Notes: a model not told the origin generated them from the sequence alone. A DNA stretch of 48,401 bases from Gammaproteobacteria bacterium (GCA_024641505.1 JAHECY010000222.1:1-48401); one strand, 5' to 3'; positions 24,870 through 34,429 are shown, counted from the stretch's first letter. A program made the numbers and translations.

Positions 24870-27356
24870 CTAACATTCAGTTCGCTGGTTCACACCGGCA
24901 GACGTGTCCTTAACAGCTTGCCCTTCCTGTTGCTCGTGTTGTTCGTGTTCCTCTTCCTTGAGCTTCTCCGCATATGTATGCTTGGTATGTGCGAAATCCT
25001 TGAGTCGCTCGTCAATCGCGTAGTTTACCGTACCTTCGGGAAATTCACCGTCTTCACCGCGAATGCCGGCCGGCATGCCGGTTAATATTTCCAGTGCATC
25101 ATTGATGGTGGTCATGGTGTAAACGGCGAATTTCCCTTCATTGACGGCCGCACGCACTTCAGCATTCAACATCAGGTGGCTCGCGTTGGCTTGCGGAATA
25201 ATAACTGCTTGACCACCACCATCAAGCCCCTTGGCGCGACAGACCTCGAAATAGCCTTCAATCTTCTCATTTACACCACCGATCGCCTGTGCCTGTCCCA
25301 ACTGGTTTACTGATCCGGTGAGCGCAATGGATTGCCGCAAAGGAATGCCCGCCAGCGCTGATAATATGGTACACAGTTCCGCCACCGAGGCACTGTCTCC
25401 GTCCACATGCGCATAAGATTGTTCGAAGGCGATGGTTGCGGCCAGAGATAGCGGCACGTTATGACTGTAATAGGATGATAGGTAAGAAGACAGGATCAGA
25501 ACGCCTTTTGAGTGAATCGGCCCACTCAATTCTACTTCTCGTTCGATGTCCACCACGTCCCCATCCCCCATGCGCACAGTGGCGGTAATACGTGCAGGCT
25601 GACCGAAGGCGTGACTGCCCATCTGAATCACTGTCAGACCATTGACCTGGCCCACGGCCTGGTCGGTGGTATTGATAAGAATGGTTCCTCGTGCGATTTC
25701 TTCCAGAAGACGTTCATGGTAGCGGGATAAACGGTGCCGTTGCAGATCCACGGCTTTCTGCACGTCCTGGGCCTGGATCACCTGTTGGCCGCGCTCCCTC
25801 GACCAATAATCCGCTTCTTTGAGCAGATCATTGATACTGCGAATATGCGTTGAAATCTTTTCAGAATCCTCCACCATGCGGGCGCTTTCTTCGATGACTC
25901 GCGCCACGCCGCCTTGATCAAGCGGGGACAACTTGTCTTTACGCGCCAGGGTCGCCACCAGGCGGGCATAAAGCTGAGTATTGTCATCGGTCCATGGCAT
26001 GTGCTCTTCGAAATCGGCGGCCACCTTGAACAATTCACTGAATTCCGGATCCAGCTCGCATAACAGGTAATAAAGTATGCGTTCACCAACCAGAATGACT
26101 TTTACCTCCAACGGTATCGGCTCGGGCTCCAGTGATACCGTGCTGACCAGGCTGTACACCTGTCCCAGGGACATGATGCTGATACTATGGGATTGCAGCG
26201 CGCGTTTCAGTCCTTCCCAGGCAAACGGCTGGGTGAGAATCTTGCGCGCATCCACCAGCAGATAGCCGCCATTGGCGCGGTGCAGAGCACCCGGCTTTAT
26301 CAAAGTAAAATCGGTAATCAACGTGCCCAGGTGTGACGAATGCTCAATGCGTCCCACCAGATTCTGGTAGGTTGGGAAATCTTCATAGATCAGTGGTATG
26401 CCGTTTGGCGCATCATGACTGACCAGAACATTTACTTCGTAACGGCTGAAAGAGGGCCGGTTTGATTCCAAACCAAAAATATTGGGCGTAGCCTCTTCCT
26501 GGCGTCGAAAATCATTGACATTTTCAATGACATCTTGTTGCGCCGCATCCAGGTATTCCAAAACATCGGGTAACTCGCTGTAGGCCTTCTGTAATTCACT
26601 GATACTGTGTCCCACCGCGAATATAGTCACTTCCCGATTGAGTGTTTTGATCTTTTCCCGGCCCGCTTTTTTCAGCTCCGCCAGTTTATGCAGCATGTTT
26701 TCAAGTTTATCCTGCAAGGTACTGACGGTTTTTTCGATCGTTTCCTGTTGCTGCTTGGGCAGCGCTTGAAATTCTGCGGGACCAATCACCTTGCCATCCT
26801 GCAACGGCGCGAAGGTAAAACCGGATGGCGTGCGAAATAATTTCACGCTGTCATCCAGACACTCTTTTTGTAAGTCAAAAAAGTGATTTTCTTCCGCTTC
26901 TTTGATTTCATTTTCGATTTCTTGCACTTTCTCCCGATACGCCTCACTTTCGAACGCGGCGGGTATGCTCAGGCGCAGGGTTTCGATCAACTGCGCCATG
27001 TCCTGGCGCAGCTTGTTACCCACACCGGGCGGCAATACCAGTGCGTTGGGGCGGTATGGTCGGGCGAAGTCGTTAACATAGCAAAGATCCGGCGGCATCG
27101 GTCGGTTCTTTACACGTTGTTCCAGCACTTGCTGTAGCACCGTATGCTTGCCCATGCCGGGCGGCCCCATTACGAACAGGTTATACCCTTCACGATTGAT
27201 GCCGGTGCCGAAACTTACCGCATCCAGTGCGCGATCCTGGCCGATAATCTGTTCCAGATCCGCAATTTCATCGGTGGTGTTAAACGTAAATTGAAGGGGA
27301 TCGCACACGCGATACAACCGGTCAATACTCAACGGTGTATGAGAGGAATTTGCCAT
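24870..27356 (-). CDS. Lon-related AAA+ serine protease (LonB/YcbZ type)
   Basis: An 828-residue protein. The N-terminal AAA part has Walker A GPPGMGKHT (64-72), a long helical insertion (about 130-270; for example KEAEENHFFDLQ), and GGYLLVDARKIL and VKVILVG in the Walker B/sensor region. The C-terminal Lon protease domain has the serine in VDGDSASVAELC (S655) and the lysine in GGVNEKIEG (K698); the 43-residue spacing equals that of E. coli Lon S679/K722. The family (COG1067) is ATP-dependent and lacks the Lon N-domain. It would degrade unfolded or specific proteins in the cytoplasm. The C-terminus ends with a Glu/Gln/His-rich tail. It lies 24 bases downstream of ettA on the same strand. Confidence 0.93.
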   Translation of the reverse strand: MANSSHTPLSIDRLYRVCDPLQFTFNTTDEIADLEQIIGQDRALDAVSFGTGINREGYNLFVMGPPGMGKHTVLQQVLEQRVKNRPMPPDLCYVNDFARPYRPNALVLPPGVGNKLRQDMAQLIETLRLSIPAAFESEAYREKVQEIENEIKEAEENHFFDLQKECLDDSVKLFRTPSGFTFAPLQDGKVIGPAEFQALPKQQQETIEKTVSTLQDKLENMLHKLAELKKAGREKIKTLNREVTIFAVGHSISELQKAYSELPDVLEYLDAAQQDVIENVNDFRRQEEATPNIFGLESNRPSFSRYEVNVLVSHDAPNGIPLIYEDFPTYQNLVGRIEHSSHLGTLITDFTLIKPGALHRANGGYLLVDARKILTQPFAWEGLKRALQSHSISIMSLGQVYSLVSTVSLEPEPIPLEVKVILVGERILYYLLCELDPEFSELFKVAADFEEHMPWTDDNTQLYARLVATLARKDKLSPLDQGGVARVIEESARMVEDSEKISTHIRSINDLLKEADYWSRERGQQVIQAQDVQKAVDLQRHRLSRYHERLLEEIARGTILINTTDQAVGQVNGLTVIQMGSHAFGQPARITATVRMGDGDVVDIEREVELSGPIHSKGVLILSSYLSSYYSHNVPLSLAATIAFEQSYAHVDGDSASVAELCTILSALAGIPLRQSIALTGSVNQLGQAQAIGGVNEKIEGYFEVCRAKGLDGGGQAVIIPQANASHLMLNAEVRAAVNEGKFAVYTMTTINDALEILTGMPAGIRGEDGEFPEGTVNYAIDERLKDFAHTKHTYAEKLKEEEHEQHEQQEGQAVKDTSAGVNQRTEC

Positions 27357-27380
27357 CAGTTAACTGCTTGCTACCTTGTT

Positions 27381-29051
27381 TTATGCGAGCCGCTTGAATT
27401 TAATGCGGTGTGGTTGATCCGCTTCCGCGCCTAAACGCCGGCGTTTGTCCGCTTCGTAGTCGGCGAAGTTGCCTTCAAACCATACCACTTGGCTGTCACC
27501 TTCAAACGCCAGTATGTGGGTAGCGATCCGGTCCAGGAACCAGCGATCATGCGATATCACCACAGCGCACCCGGGAAACGCCAGCAACGCTTCCTCCAGT
27601 GCACGTAGAGTTTCCACGTCCAGATCATTGGTCGGTTCGTCGAGAAACAATACGTTACCCCCGGCGCGCAAAACTTTCGCCAGATGTAGTCGATTACGTT
27701 CGCCTCCGGAGAGATCTTTGATGTATTTTTGCTGATCGGCGCCTTTGAAATTGAAGCGCCCGACATAGGCGCGGGACGGCATTTCAAACTTGCCTACAGT
27801 AATGATATCAAGTCCCTCCGAAATTTCCTCCCACACGGTTTTGCTGCCATCCAGAGCATCGCGGGATTGATCCACGTAGGCGAGTTCCACGGTTTCGCCC
27901 CGGCGGATGGCGCCACTGTCGGGTTGCTCCTGGCCCAAGAGCATGCGGAACAGCGTGGTCTTACCGGCGCCGTTGGGACCGATAACACCAACGATACCGC
28001 CGCGCGGCAGGCTGAAACTCAAGTGATCGATCAACAGCCGGTCACCAAAGCCTTTGCAGATATCCGTGGCCTCGAACACCAGATCCCCCAGGCGTGGACC
28101 AGGCGGTATATAAATCTCGTGGGTTTCATTGCGCTTTTGAGTTTCCTGGGATGATAATTCATCAAACCGGGCGATACGCGCTTTACTCTTGGCATGTCGT
28201 CCCTTGGGATTGGTGCGAATCCATTCCAGTTCTTCTTTCATCGCCTTCTGGCGCGCGCTTTCGGATTTCTCTTCCTGGGCTAAACGCTTTTCTTTTTGCT
28301 CCAGCCAGGACGAATAGTTGCCTTCCCATGGAATGCCATGACCACGATCAAGCTCCAGAATCCAGCCGGCGACGTTGTCCAGGAAATACCGATCGTGGGT
28401 CACCGCTACGACGGTGCCGGCATAGTCGTGCAGGAAGTGTTCGATCCAGGCGATCGATTCGGCATCCAGGTGATTGGTGGGTTCGTCGAGTAACAACATG
28501 TCGGGTTTTGACAATAATAACCGGCACAGCGCCACGCGCCGCCGCTCACCACCGGAGAGTTTGCTGACATCCGCGTCCCAGGGGGGGAGGCGCAGGGCAT
28601 CAGCGGCAATTTCCAGCATTCGGTCAACTTCCCAGCCGCCTGCAGCGTCGATGGCGTCCTGCAGATTGGCCTGTTGCTCCAATAGGGAATTCATTTCGTC
28701 ATCTGACATTGGTTCCGCAAACTTCATGCTGATATCGTTGAATTGATCCAGCAAGGATTTAATTTCCTTGATGCCTTCTTCGACATTGCCTTTGACGTCC
28801 TTGGCCGCATCGAGCTGTGGTTCTTGTGACAAGAATCCCACCCGGATGCCGGTCTGCGGTCGCGCTTCTCCTTGGATTTCAGGATCCACGCCTGCCATGA
28901 TGCGCAGCAACGAGGATTTGCCCGAACCGTTCAACCCCAGTACGCCGATCTTGGCGCCGGGGAAGAAGGACAGGGAAATGTCTTTTAAAATAACCCGATT
29001 GGGCGGCACTACCTTGCTCACCCGGTTCATGGTGTAAATGTATTGCGCCAT
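27381..29051 (-). CDS. ettA: Energy-dependent translational throttle protein EttA (ABC-F)
   Basis: A 556-residue ABC-F ATPase, the same length as E. coli EttA (555). There are two ABC domains: Walker [10 protein letters not shown] (39-47) and GPNGAGKTT, signatures [15 protein letters not shown] and [15 protein letters not shown], and Walker [12 protein letters not shown] and [11 protein letters not shown]. The N-terminal [17 protein letters not shown] is diagnostic for EttA, as are the arm insertion in the first domain and the linker ([18 protein letters not shown]). It binds the ribosomal E site and gates the first elongation cycle according to ATP level. The protease gene follows directly, so the two may be co-transcribed. 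Confidence 0.96.
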   Translation of the reverse strand: MAQYIYTMNRVSKVVPPNRVILKDISLSFFPGAKIGVLGLNGSGKSSLLRIMAGVDPEIQGEARPQTGIRVGFLSQEPQLDAAKDVKGNVEEGIKEIKSLLDQFNDISMKFAEPMSDDEMNSLLEQQANLQDAIDAAGGWEVDRMLEIAADALRLPPWDADVSKLSGGERRRVALCRLLLSKPDMLLLDEPTNHLDAESIAWIEHFLHDYAGTVVAVTHDRYFLDNVAGWILELDRGHGIPWEGNYSSWLEQKEKRLAQEEKSESARQKAMKEELEWIRTNPKGRHAKSKARIARFDELSSQETQKRNETHEIYIPPGPRLGDLVFEATDICKGFGDRLLIDHLSFSLPRGGIVGVIGPNGAGKTTLFRMLLGQEQPDSGAIRRGETVELAYVDQSRDALDGSKTVWEEISEGLDIITVGKFEMPSRAYVGRFNFKGADQQKYIKDLSGGERNRLHLAKVLRAGGNVLFLDEPTNDLDVETLRALEEALLAFPGCAVVISHDRWFLDRIATHILAFEGDSQVVWFEGNFADYEADKRRRLGAEADQPHRIKFKRLA

Positions 29052-29145
29052 AACTTCCTGATTTTATGCGATGTGAGGGAATGTGCAGTATAATGAAAAC
29101 CGCACCAGTAATAAATTGGTGAGATGACCAGATACTGAGGGGGTC

Positions 29146-29265
29146 ATGAGTCTTCAGCCGGTATCCCTGCATACAGGCTGGTTACCAAAGGATTGCAACA
29201 ACTTGTTTTACATAATAAACCGGCATCATTTCTGGAAGAATGCCCTGGTGGAGGAACATGAGTAG
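29146..29265 (+). CDS. Possible 39-residue leader ORF overlapping prmB start
   Basis: ATG 29146 is preceded by TGAGGGGG and opens a 39-codon frame (MSLQPVSLHTGWLPKDCNN...) whose TAG (29263-29265) lies just inside prmB, overlapping its ATG at 29258. A TATAAT at 29089-29094 could drive it. The layout would allow translational coupling to prmB. There is no similarity to a known family, so it may be fortuitous. Confidence 0.25.
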   Translation: MSLQPVSLHTGWLPKDCNNLFYIINRHHFWKNALVEEHE

Positions 29266-30181
29266 CGAAGCCTTTATCCAACAAGACCTGTTCACGATTC
29301 TGGATTTCGTGCGTTGGGCGGCCAGTCGTTTCAGTACTGCGGAACTGGAATTCGGCCATGGCACCGATAACGCCATTGACGAGGCCAATCACCTGGTGGT
29401 ACGCGCATTGAATTTACCCCATCAGATTCCAGAACAGTTCTACCATGCGCGCCTGACCGGCAGCGAAAAACGCAGCCTCGTCGAATTGGTGGACAAACGG
29501 ATTCATGAGCGTATTCCCCTGCCTTACTTGTTGCATGAAGCCTGGTTTGGAGGCATGCAGTTCTACGTGGATCACCGGGTACTGATTCCACGTTCTCCGA
29601 TTGCCGAACTGATCGAGAACGAATTTCGACCCTGGTCGCCCGGTGAAAATATCGAAAACATCCTCGATTTATGCACTGGTAGTGGTTGCATTGCCATCGC
29701 CTGCGCCACCGCCTTTCCCGACGCCCAAGTGGATGCGGCGGATATCTCCACCGATGCGCTGGATGTCGCGCAAATCAATATCGACAGATACCAATTGGCG
29801 GATCAAGTAAGTCTTTACGCGTCAGATCTGTTCGACAATATACCCCAAGACAAGCAGTACGATATTATCGTCAGCAATCCACCCTATGTGGATGCTTCGG
29901 AGATGTCCCTGTTAGCACCCGAGTTCCAGCATGAACCGCAACTGGGTCTGGCGGCGGGTGAGGATGGCCTGGATATCGTACGCCGCATCTTTAAAGAGGC
30001 CGGGCGGCGTTTGACCGACCATGGCATCCTTGTGATAGAAGTCGGCGCCAGCCAGTACGCACTCGTGGACAGTTTCCCCGCGGTACCTTTCACGTGGGTG
30101 GATTTTCAACGCGGCGGGGAGGGGGTATTGATTCTGAACGCCAGCCAATTGCAGGAATATCAGGCCCATTTTTCCCCTTGA
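29258..30181 (+). CDS. prmB: Ribosomal protein L3 N5-glutamine methyltransferase
   Basis: A 307-residue class I methyltransferase that methylates glutamine 150 of ribosomal protein L3. ATG 29258 has a GGAGG site; an in-frame ATG at 29240 would put that site inside the gene. FVRWAASRF and RIPLPYLLHEAWFGGMQFYV are PrmB-type N-terminal features. ILDLCTGSGCIAIA is the SAM loop, and the substrate-binding motif is N207-P-P-Y210 in IIVSNPPYVDA. The length equals E. coli PrmB (310). PrmC, the release-factor enzyme, differs in the N-terminal domain and is less likely. Divergent from ettA across 206 bases. Confidence 0.94.
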   Translation: MSSEAFIQQDLFTILDFVRWAASRFSTAELEFGHGTDNAIDEANHLVVRALNLPHQIPEQFYHARLTGSEKRSLVELVDKRIHERIPLPYLLHEAWFGGMQFYVDHRVLIPRSPIAELIENEFRPWSPGENIENILDLCTGSGCIAIACATAFPDAQVDAADISTDALDVAQINIDRYQLADQVSLYASDLFDNIPQDKQYDIIVSNPPYVDASEMSLLAPEFQHEPQLGLAAGEDGLDIVRRIFKEAGRRLTDHGILVIEVGASQYALVDSFPAVPFTWVDFQRGGEGVLILNASQLQEYQAHFSP

Positions 30182-30332
30182 GAAAACCGCATATATTAAT
30201 ATAATACAAAGAGTTACCGCGCCATCTTGAGCGATGGGTTTGTTTTCACCGGGCGCGGCGTATAATGCCCTGAATACTCAGGCTTTGTCACCCGCCGGGA
30301 CGCACGGCTGGACTGATCAGCAGCGGCGTCCA

Positions 30333-30353
30333 GGTGCGTAATACGCACCCTAC
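30333..30353 (-). repeat. Single REP palindrome, minus orientation
   Basis: GGTGCGTA-A-TACGCACC (30333-30349) followed by CTAC (30350-30353). It faces the tandem array 28 bases to the right, forming an inverted pair with its first unit. Confidence 0.8.
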
Positions 30354-30380
30354 TCGTATCTGCTGCATTTTGCACGACCG

Positions 30381-30537
30381 GTAGGGTGCGTATTACGCAC
30401 CGTGGTGTTACCCGCGGCAGAAGCAGTACGGCAATGCCTGCGCGCTGCGTAGGGTGCGTATTACGCACCGTGGTGTTACCCGCGGCAGAAGCAGTACGGC
30501 AATGCCCGCGCAATGCGTAGGGTGCGTATTACGCACC
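30381..30537 (+). repeat. 68-bp tandem repeat array built on REP palindromes
   Basis: Three plus-oriented REPs, each GTAG plus GGTGCGTA-T-TACGCACC, start at 30381, 30449 and 30517, exactly 68 bases apart. Units one and two are nearly identical over all 68 bases, with three differences near the end. The third diverges soon after the palindrome. Each spacer includes GTGGTGTTACCCGCGGCAG. Recent tandem duplication explains the first two. With the minus copy at 30333, the array fills most of the 427-base gap between prmB and hemN. Confidence 0.88.
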
Positions 30538-30608
30538 TTGGTGTTTCCAGCAGACAAAGCCCTTAAACAGGCATAACGCGCCATATTTTCATCTTAGGAT
30601 ATCGCAGT

Positions 30609-32009
30609 ATGGATCAATCACTCATTTTTGATTTCGAATTGATAAAAAAATACGACAAGTCCGGTCCCCGCTATACCTCGTATCCCACCGCCGTACAGTT
30701 TCATGAGGGATTTGCCGAACCGGAGTACCGTCGCTGGGCAGTCTGGACCAATGAGCAAAGTCAAGCCGCGACGTCGCCTACACCTTTGTCCCTGTATTTT
30801 CATATCCCCTTTTGCGATACCGTGTGCTTCTATTGCGGCTGCAACAAGGTGGCGACCAAAGATCGTACCAAAGCCATGCCCTATTTGCGGCGCGTCTTCA
30901 AAGAGATTGCCATGCAAGCGGCCTTGTTCGACAATGACAGGCCGGTGGACCAATTGCATTGGGGTGGCGGCACGCCCACATTCATCAGCCGCGAAGAAAT
31001 GCGTGAACTCATGGCGGTTACGCGCCGTCATTTCAAGTTACATGACGACGACAGTGGCGAATATTCCATTGAAATCGATCCTCGGGAAGCGGATACCGGC
31101 ACTATTACGTTATTGCGCGAACTGGGTTTTAATCGCATCAGCATGGGCGTACAGGATTTTGACCCAGCGGTGCAAACAGCGGTAAATCGAATCCAATCTA
31201 AAGCCGAGACCTTGCGCGTATTGCAGGAGGCGCGTGAACAGGGTTTCAAATCCATTAGCCTGGATCTTATTTACGGCTTGCCATTTCAATCAGCGACCAG
31301 TTTCAATCGCACACTGGACACAGTAATCGAGTTCGACCCGGACCGGTTGTCGGTTTTTAATTATGCGCACTTGCCGGAGATGTTTAAACCGCAACGACGC
31401 ATCAATGAAGCAGAGCTGCCTTCCGCCAGCCAAAAGCTCGACATTCTGAGCCAGACCGCGGAGCGCCTGGCACAAGCCGGTTATGTCTACATCGGCATGG
31501 ATCACTTCGCCAAACCCGATGATGAAATGGCCGTGGCCCAGCGCAATGGCACCCTGTACCGCAACTTCCAGGGCTATTCCACCCACGCGGATTGCGACCT
31601 GATAGCCATGGGGATCACCTCGATCAGCAAGGTAGGGCACAGTTATGCGCAAAACGTTAAAACTCTGGACGAGTATTACTCATTGCTGGATGCCGATAAA
31701 TTGCCCGTCTATCGGGGCGTGGAACTCGACCAGGATGATCTGTTGCGTCGCGCCATTATCATGGAGGTGATGTGTCATTTCATGCTGGATTTTTCCCAGA
31801 TCGAAAAGCGCTACAATTTGCTGTTCGCCGACTATTTTTCCCAGGAGATCGGTGAGTTGCGACACATGCAGAAGGATGGTTTGCTGACCCTTAGCGAGAC
31901 TCGCCTCGAAGTGTTACCCGTAGGCAGATTGCTGATCCGAAATATCGCCATGGTGTTCGACAAATACCTGCGGCAATCCACCAAGCAACGGTTCTCGAAA
32001 GTCATCTAA
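30609..32009 (+). CDS. hemN: Oxygen-independent coproporphyrinogen III oxidase
   Basis: A 466-residue radical SAM enzyme that decarboxylates coproporphyrinogen III to protoporphyrinogen IX without oxygen, so heme can be made under anoxia. The [4Fe-4S] motif is in FHIPFCDTVCFYCGCNK with C69, C73 and C76. HWGGGTPTF is the second SAM-binding element. SMGVQDFDPAVQ, GLPFQSATSF and GMDHFAKPDDE complete the HemN pattern. The N-terminal YDKSGPRYTSYPTAVQF is the true HemN 'trip wire' region, absent from HemW, so HemN is firmly indicated. Heme supply is notable here because the MCP downstream carries a heme c motif, but no operon link is seen. Confidence 0.96.
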   Translation: MDQSLIFDFELIKKYDKSGPRYTSYPTAVQFHEGFAEPEYRRWAVWTNEQSQAATSPTPLSLYFHIPFCDTVCFYCGCNKVATKDRTKAMPYLRRVFKEIAMQAALFDNDRPVDQLHWGGGTPTFISREEMRELMAVTRRHFKLHDDDSGEYSIEIDPREADTGTITLLRELGFNRISMGVQDFDPAVQTAVNRIQSKAETLRVLQEAREQGFKSISLDLIYGLPFQSATSFNRTLDTVIEFDPDRLSVFNYAHLPEMFKPQRRINEAELPSASQKLDILSQTAERLAQAGYVYIGMDHFAKPDDEMAVAQRNGTLYRNFQGYSTHADCDLIAMGITSISKVGHSYAQNVKTLDEYYSLLDADKLPVYRGVELDQDDLLRRAIIMEVMCHFMLDFSQIEKRYNLLFADYFSQEIGELRHMQKDGLLTLSETRLEVLPVGRLLIRNIAMVFDKYLRQSTKQRFSKVI

Positions 32010-32080
32010 GCGCTTTGTTACAGGCTCGGTCGGCGCCTGTCATGCGTGTTTTTTGCGTGATGTGTGTTATAACGCACCAC

Positions 32081-32232
32081 GCGATGTTGGCGGTTACCAA
32101 TAGCGATGTTGGAGACTGCTGCCAGCCAGCGTGTGTGCGTGCGATGGCGGAGCATGTTTCCGTAGGGTGCGTATTACGCACCGTGCAATGTTGGAGATTG
32201 CTACCGGCACCGCACGATGTTGGAGTTTGCCA
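32081..32232 (+). repeat. Four short repeats with core (G/A)ATGTTGG
   Basis: Cores at 32083-32090, 32105-32112, 32187-32194 (AATGTTGG) and 32216-32223. Three share a longer form, GATGTTGGAG followed by ATTGC or ACTGC and a CC-rich end. Copies one and two are 22 bases apart, three and four 29 bases apart, and a REP lies between them. The pattern looks like decayed duplications around REP insertions. Confidence 0.6.
32162..32182 (+). repeat. REP palindrome
   Basis: GTAG (32162-32165) plus GGTGCGTA-T-TACGCACC (32166-32182), an intact copy of the same family. Confidence 0.85.
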
Positions 32233-32298
32233 CCAAGCCGTGCCATGAAACACCGGCTCCAGATCTTGGGCGAGGTCGCTGACATCGAGAGCAAAAGA

Positions 32299-32319
32299 GG
32301 TGCGTAATACGCATCCGAC
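32299..32319 (-). repeat. Decayed REP palindrome, minus orientation
   Basis: GGTGCGTA-A-TACGCATC followed by CGAC, that is one mismatch in the stem and CGAC instead of CTAC. With the copy at 32162 it forms a distant inverted pair. Confidence 0.6.
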
Positions 32320-32338
32320 GACGGGTGGAAATCAGAGA

Positions 32339-33583
32339 TTAATTGGAATAGACCGCCGACAGATACACGGTGAACGTCGACATGGTCATATCCTGCTTAC
32401 TGGCTGAACCCGCCACTACTTGCGCCTCACCGGTACCCGCTGAATAGTTCAGGCCCAAGGTCACGGAAGTATTGCGCGTAAATCGTGTACCGCTGAGACT
32501 CATGCCCAGCAGATCGGTGTGTTCCAGTTGCCCGCCGGAAGATGTATTCGCATAGTTTGAATAAATGCCGAAACGGGATGCCCAATCCTTGGTGATGTAA
32601 TATTCCGTACCCAGGGCGAAATTGGTGATCGCCGATCGCGCATCGGTTTCCGTGTAATATGACATGTCTCCGGACAACAACAGCTTGTTGTTGGCGAAAT
32701 AGGCGAGGCCGCCGCGAATGTTAGTAGGGTAGTCGCGTGCTTTAGTCGTTGTGCCTACGCTGGGAAAATCCAGACGCAGGCTCAGCGACGGGTCACTGGG
32801 TCTGTCATCCGAAGTTAATTGCGTACGCGCGTAGGATTCGAGAATCATGGTCTTGCGCACACTCATGCCGAGCGATAGTTTTTCAATTGGCGCCCACATG
32901 AAACCCAGGATCGGTTCATAACCGGTTTCGTTGATCTCGAAATACTGGTTGGCCCATTGCGTCGAGTTGTTGGCGTAATAGATCTGCTGATTGAGTATCA
33001 ATTCCTGGCGGCGATAGTAACCGTACAATGTAACGCCCATGGAAAAGTTGTCGCTAAGGCGTAGGGCGTAACTTGGGCCGATCTTATAGGTATTGTCCTG
33101 GTTATTGAAATTGATGTAATACCGATCGATATCGATGCTGCCACCAGAAGTACTGACCGTAATATTCTGGAACAGCTGATCCTGATCTTCCTGAATAGAA
33201 TCTGTGACCGCATAGGAAAAGCCCACGACCCCTTTGCCCAGGGGTTGCAGGAATCCAAAGTAGTTCGGTACCAGTGCTGACGATTGACGCTTCCAACTAC
33301 CACCGGAACCCAGCACGTCCCTATATTCGGTAAATGTTCTGTGATATGCATTCATGCTTCCGGATACGCCTCCCGCCTCAGCGTAGGCGGTACCTGCAGG
33401 ATTATAATAGATACCGCTGGGATCATCGGCGATTCCAGAATAAGCTCCGCCCATACCTGATGCGCGATCACCCAGCAGCATATTTTCGTAATGATACTGG
33501 TCGCCATAAGCAACCGGCACCAGGGCAAACAGGCACAAGGGTAATCCAAAGTGCAGCCATGAACGATATTTAAGGTTTGACAT
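32339..33583 (-). CDS. FadL/OmpP1-like outer membrane protein
   Basis: A 414-residue exported beta-barrel. The signal peptide ends near residue 27 (VPVAYG, then DQYHY). The segment GDRASGMGGAYSGIADDPSGIYYNPAG is the N-terminal signature of the FadL/OMPP1 transporter family (the GGA..A..D.SA..YNPAG type). The rest alternates hydrophobic and polar residues with many aromatics, as in barrel strands. FadL relatives carry hydrophobic compounds across the outer membrane, but this relation is at family level only. The C-terminal residue is N rather than the usual aromatic. It overlaps the M48 protease gene by 14 bases and is the last gene of the four-gene operon. Confidence 0.78.
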   Translation of the reverse strand: MSNLKYRSWLHFGLPLCLFALVPVAYGDQYHYENMLLGDRASGMGGAYSGIADDPSGIYYNPAGTAYAEAGGVSGSMNAYHRTFTEYRDVLGSGGSWKRQSSALVPNYFGFLQPLGKGVVGFSYAVTDSIQEDQDQLFQNITVSTSGGSIDIDRYYINFNNQDNTYKIGPSYALRLSDNFSMGVTLYGYYRRQELILNQQIYYANNSTQWANQYFEINETGYEPILGFMWAPIEKLSLGMSVRKTMILESYARTQLTSDDRPSDPSLSLRLDFPSVGTTTKARDYPTNIRGGLAYFANNKLLLSGDMSYYTETDARSAITNFALGTEYYITKDWASRFGIYSNYANTSSGGQLEHTDLLGMSLSGTRFTRNTSVTLGLNYSAGTGEAQVVAGSASKQDMTMSTFTVYLSAVYSN

Positions 33584-34424
33584 TTTGCTGAAATCTCTTT
33601 TTCATGCGGGGGAATGCCACTGTTGTTAGATCGTTTTTCCGCAAATAATTGCTTAGTGCATCCATGCGTTCCCGCGTTGGTGGATGCGTTACATAAGTCT
33701 GGTCTTTGACGCTCTTGAGATGGGCGTCCACGCGTAACATATAACTGATAAGTGCCGCGGGATTATAGCCCGTCTGCGCCAACAACGTTGTACCCACGGT
33801 ATCCGCCGCGATTTCGTCCTGCATCTTGAAGCCTCTCTGGAACAGCATCTCCACCGCCTTGTCCACGGTTTGAAAGAAAGCCACTTGCAGAGAACTGCCG
33901 CCGCCACCGAGAATTTTCGCAACTCCACTGGTGGCGGACAGATCAGCGGCCTTGATGTTAAGCTCTTTTACGATATGTCGTTCAGTAATGTGTGCTATTT
34001 CATGCGCCAGCACCGCCGCCAATTCCGATTCATCATGCATGAGCTCGATGGCACCACGCGTGACGAACACATATCCGCCAGGGGCTGAAAAAGCATTGAC
34101 CGCATCGCTTTCCAACACGGCAAAATGAAACTGTAATTCAGAACGCGCTGAATTGCGCGCCAGCGCCTGCCCCGTCAACGCCACATACTTGTTAAGTTTG
34201 CGATCAGGAGACAACTTGAGGCGCCCGAGAATGCGCGCCGCTATAGAGCGACCGAACTCAATTTCCACTTTGATATCATCGGAAGTGACATTGCTCACAT
34301 CCGTTATCTGGTGCGCGCGCCGCCGAAAGTCTGAATTTCCAGTCAACGTAACGACAAACAGGAAACCCAAAACGATCGAAACGAGTATCCTGTAGCCATT
34401 CGAAAAGCGGGAAATTCCATCCAT
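33570..34424 (-). CDS. M48 family metalloprotease (periplasmic, signal-anchored)
   Basis: A 284-residue protein. A hydrophobic segment (about 12-28, ILVSIVLGFLFVVTLTG) near the N-terminus acts as a signal or anchor. The zinc-binding motif is HEIAH with H141, E142 and H145, inside AAVLAHEIAHITERH; the third ligand is the glutamate of the later QDEIAADTVG-like helix (here MQDEIAADTVG). The fold resembles BepA/LoiP-type periplasmic M48 peptidases that control outer membrane protein quality. It lies between an SH3 gene (5 bases upstream) and the FadL-like barrel gene (14-base overlap). A role in processing or quality control of the barrel is an attractive inference. Confidence 0.9.
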   Translation of the reverse strand: MDGISRFSNGYRILVSIVLGFLFVVTLTGNSDFRRRAHQITDVSNVTSDDIKVEIEFGRSIAARILGRLKLSPDRKLNKYVALTGQALARNSARSELQFHFAVLESDAVNAFSAPGGYVFVTRGAIELMHDESELAAVLAHEIAHITERHIVKELNIKAADLSATSGVAKILGGGGSSLQVAFFQTVDKAVEMLFQRGFKMQDEIAADTVGTTLLAQTGYNPAALISYMLRVDAHLKSVKDQTYVTHPPTRERMDALSNYLRKNDLTTVAFPRMKKRFQQNVKP

Positions 34425-34429
34425 TGAAA

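Larger units (their letters stand above)
30182..30608. other. Non-coding region between prmB and hemN
   Basis: 427 bases that hold the REP elements listed separately and no credible gene. Upstream of the REPs, a moderately GC-rich stretch (30182-30330) has stops in all plus frames. A clear hemN promoter is not visible. Confidence 0.6.
32010..32338. other. Non-coding region with degenerate REPs and a short repeat family
   Basis: 329 bases with no credible gene between convergent hemN and the outer membrane protein gene. It contains one good REP, one decayed REP, a decayed palindrome near 32060-32080 and four copies of a GATGTTGG-containing repeat (entries below). Confidence 0.6.

Noticed and set aside
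30381-30537. Possible CRISPR array (regular repeats with spacers)
   Set aside because: The period is 68 bases with near-identical 'spacers', the repeat is a REP palindrome, only three units exist and no cas genes are near.
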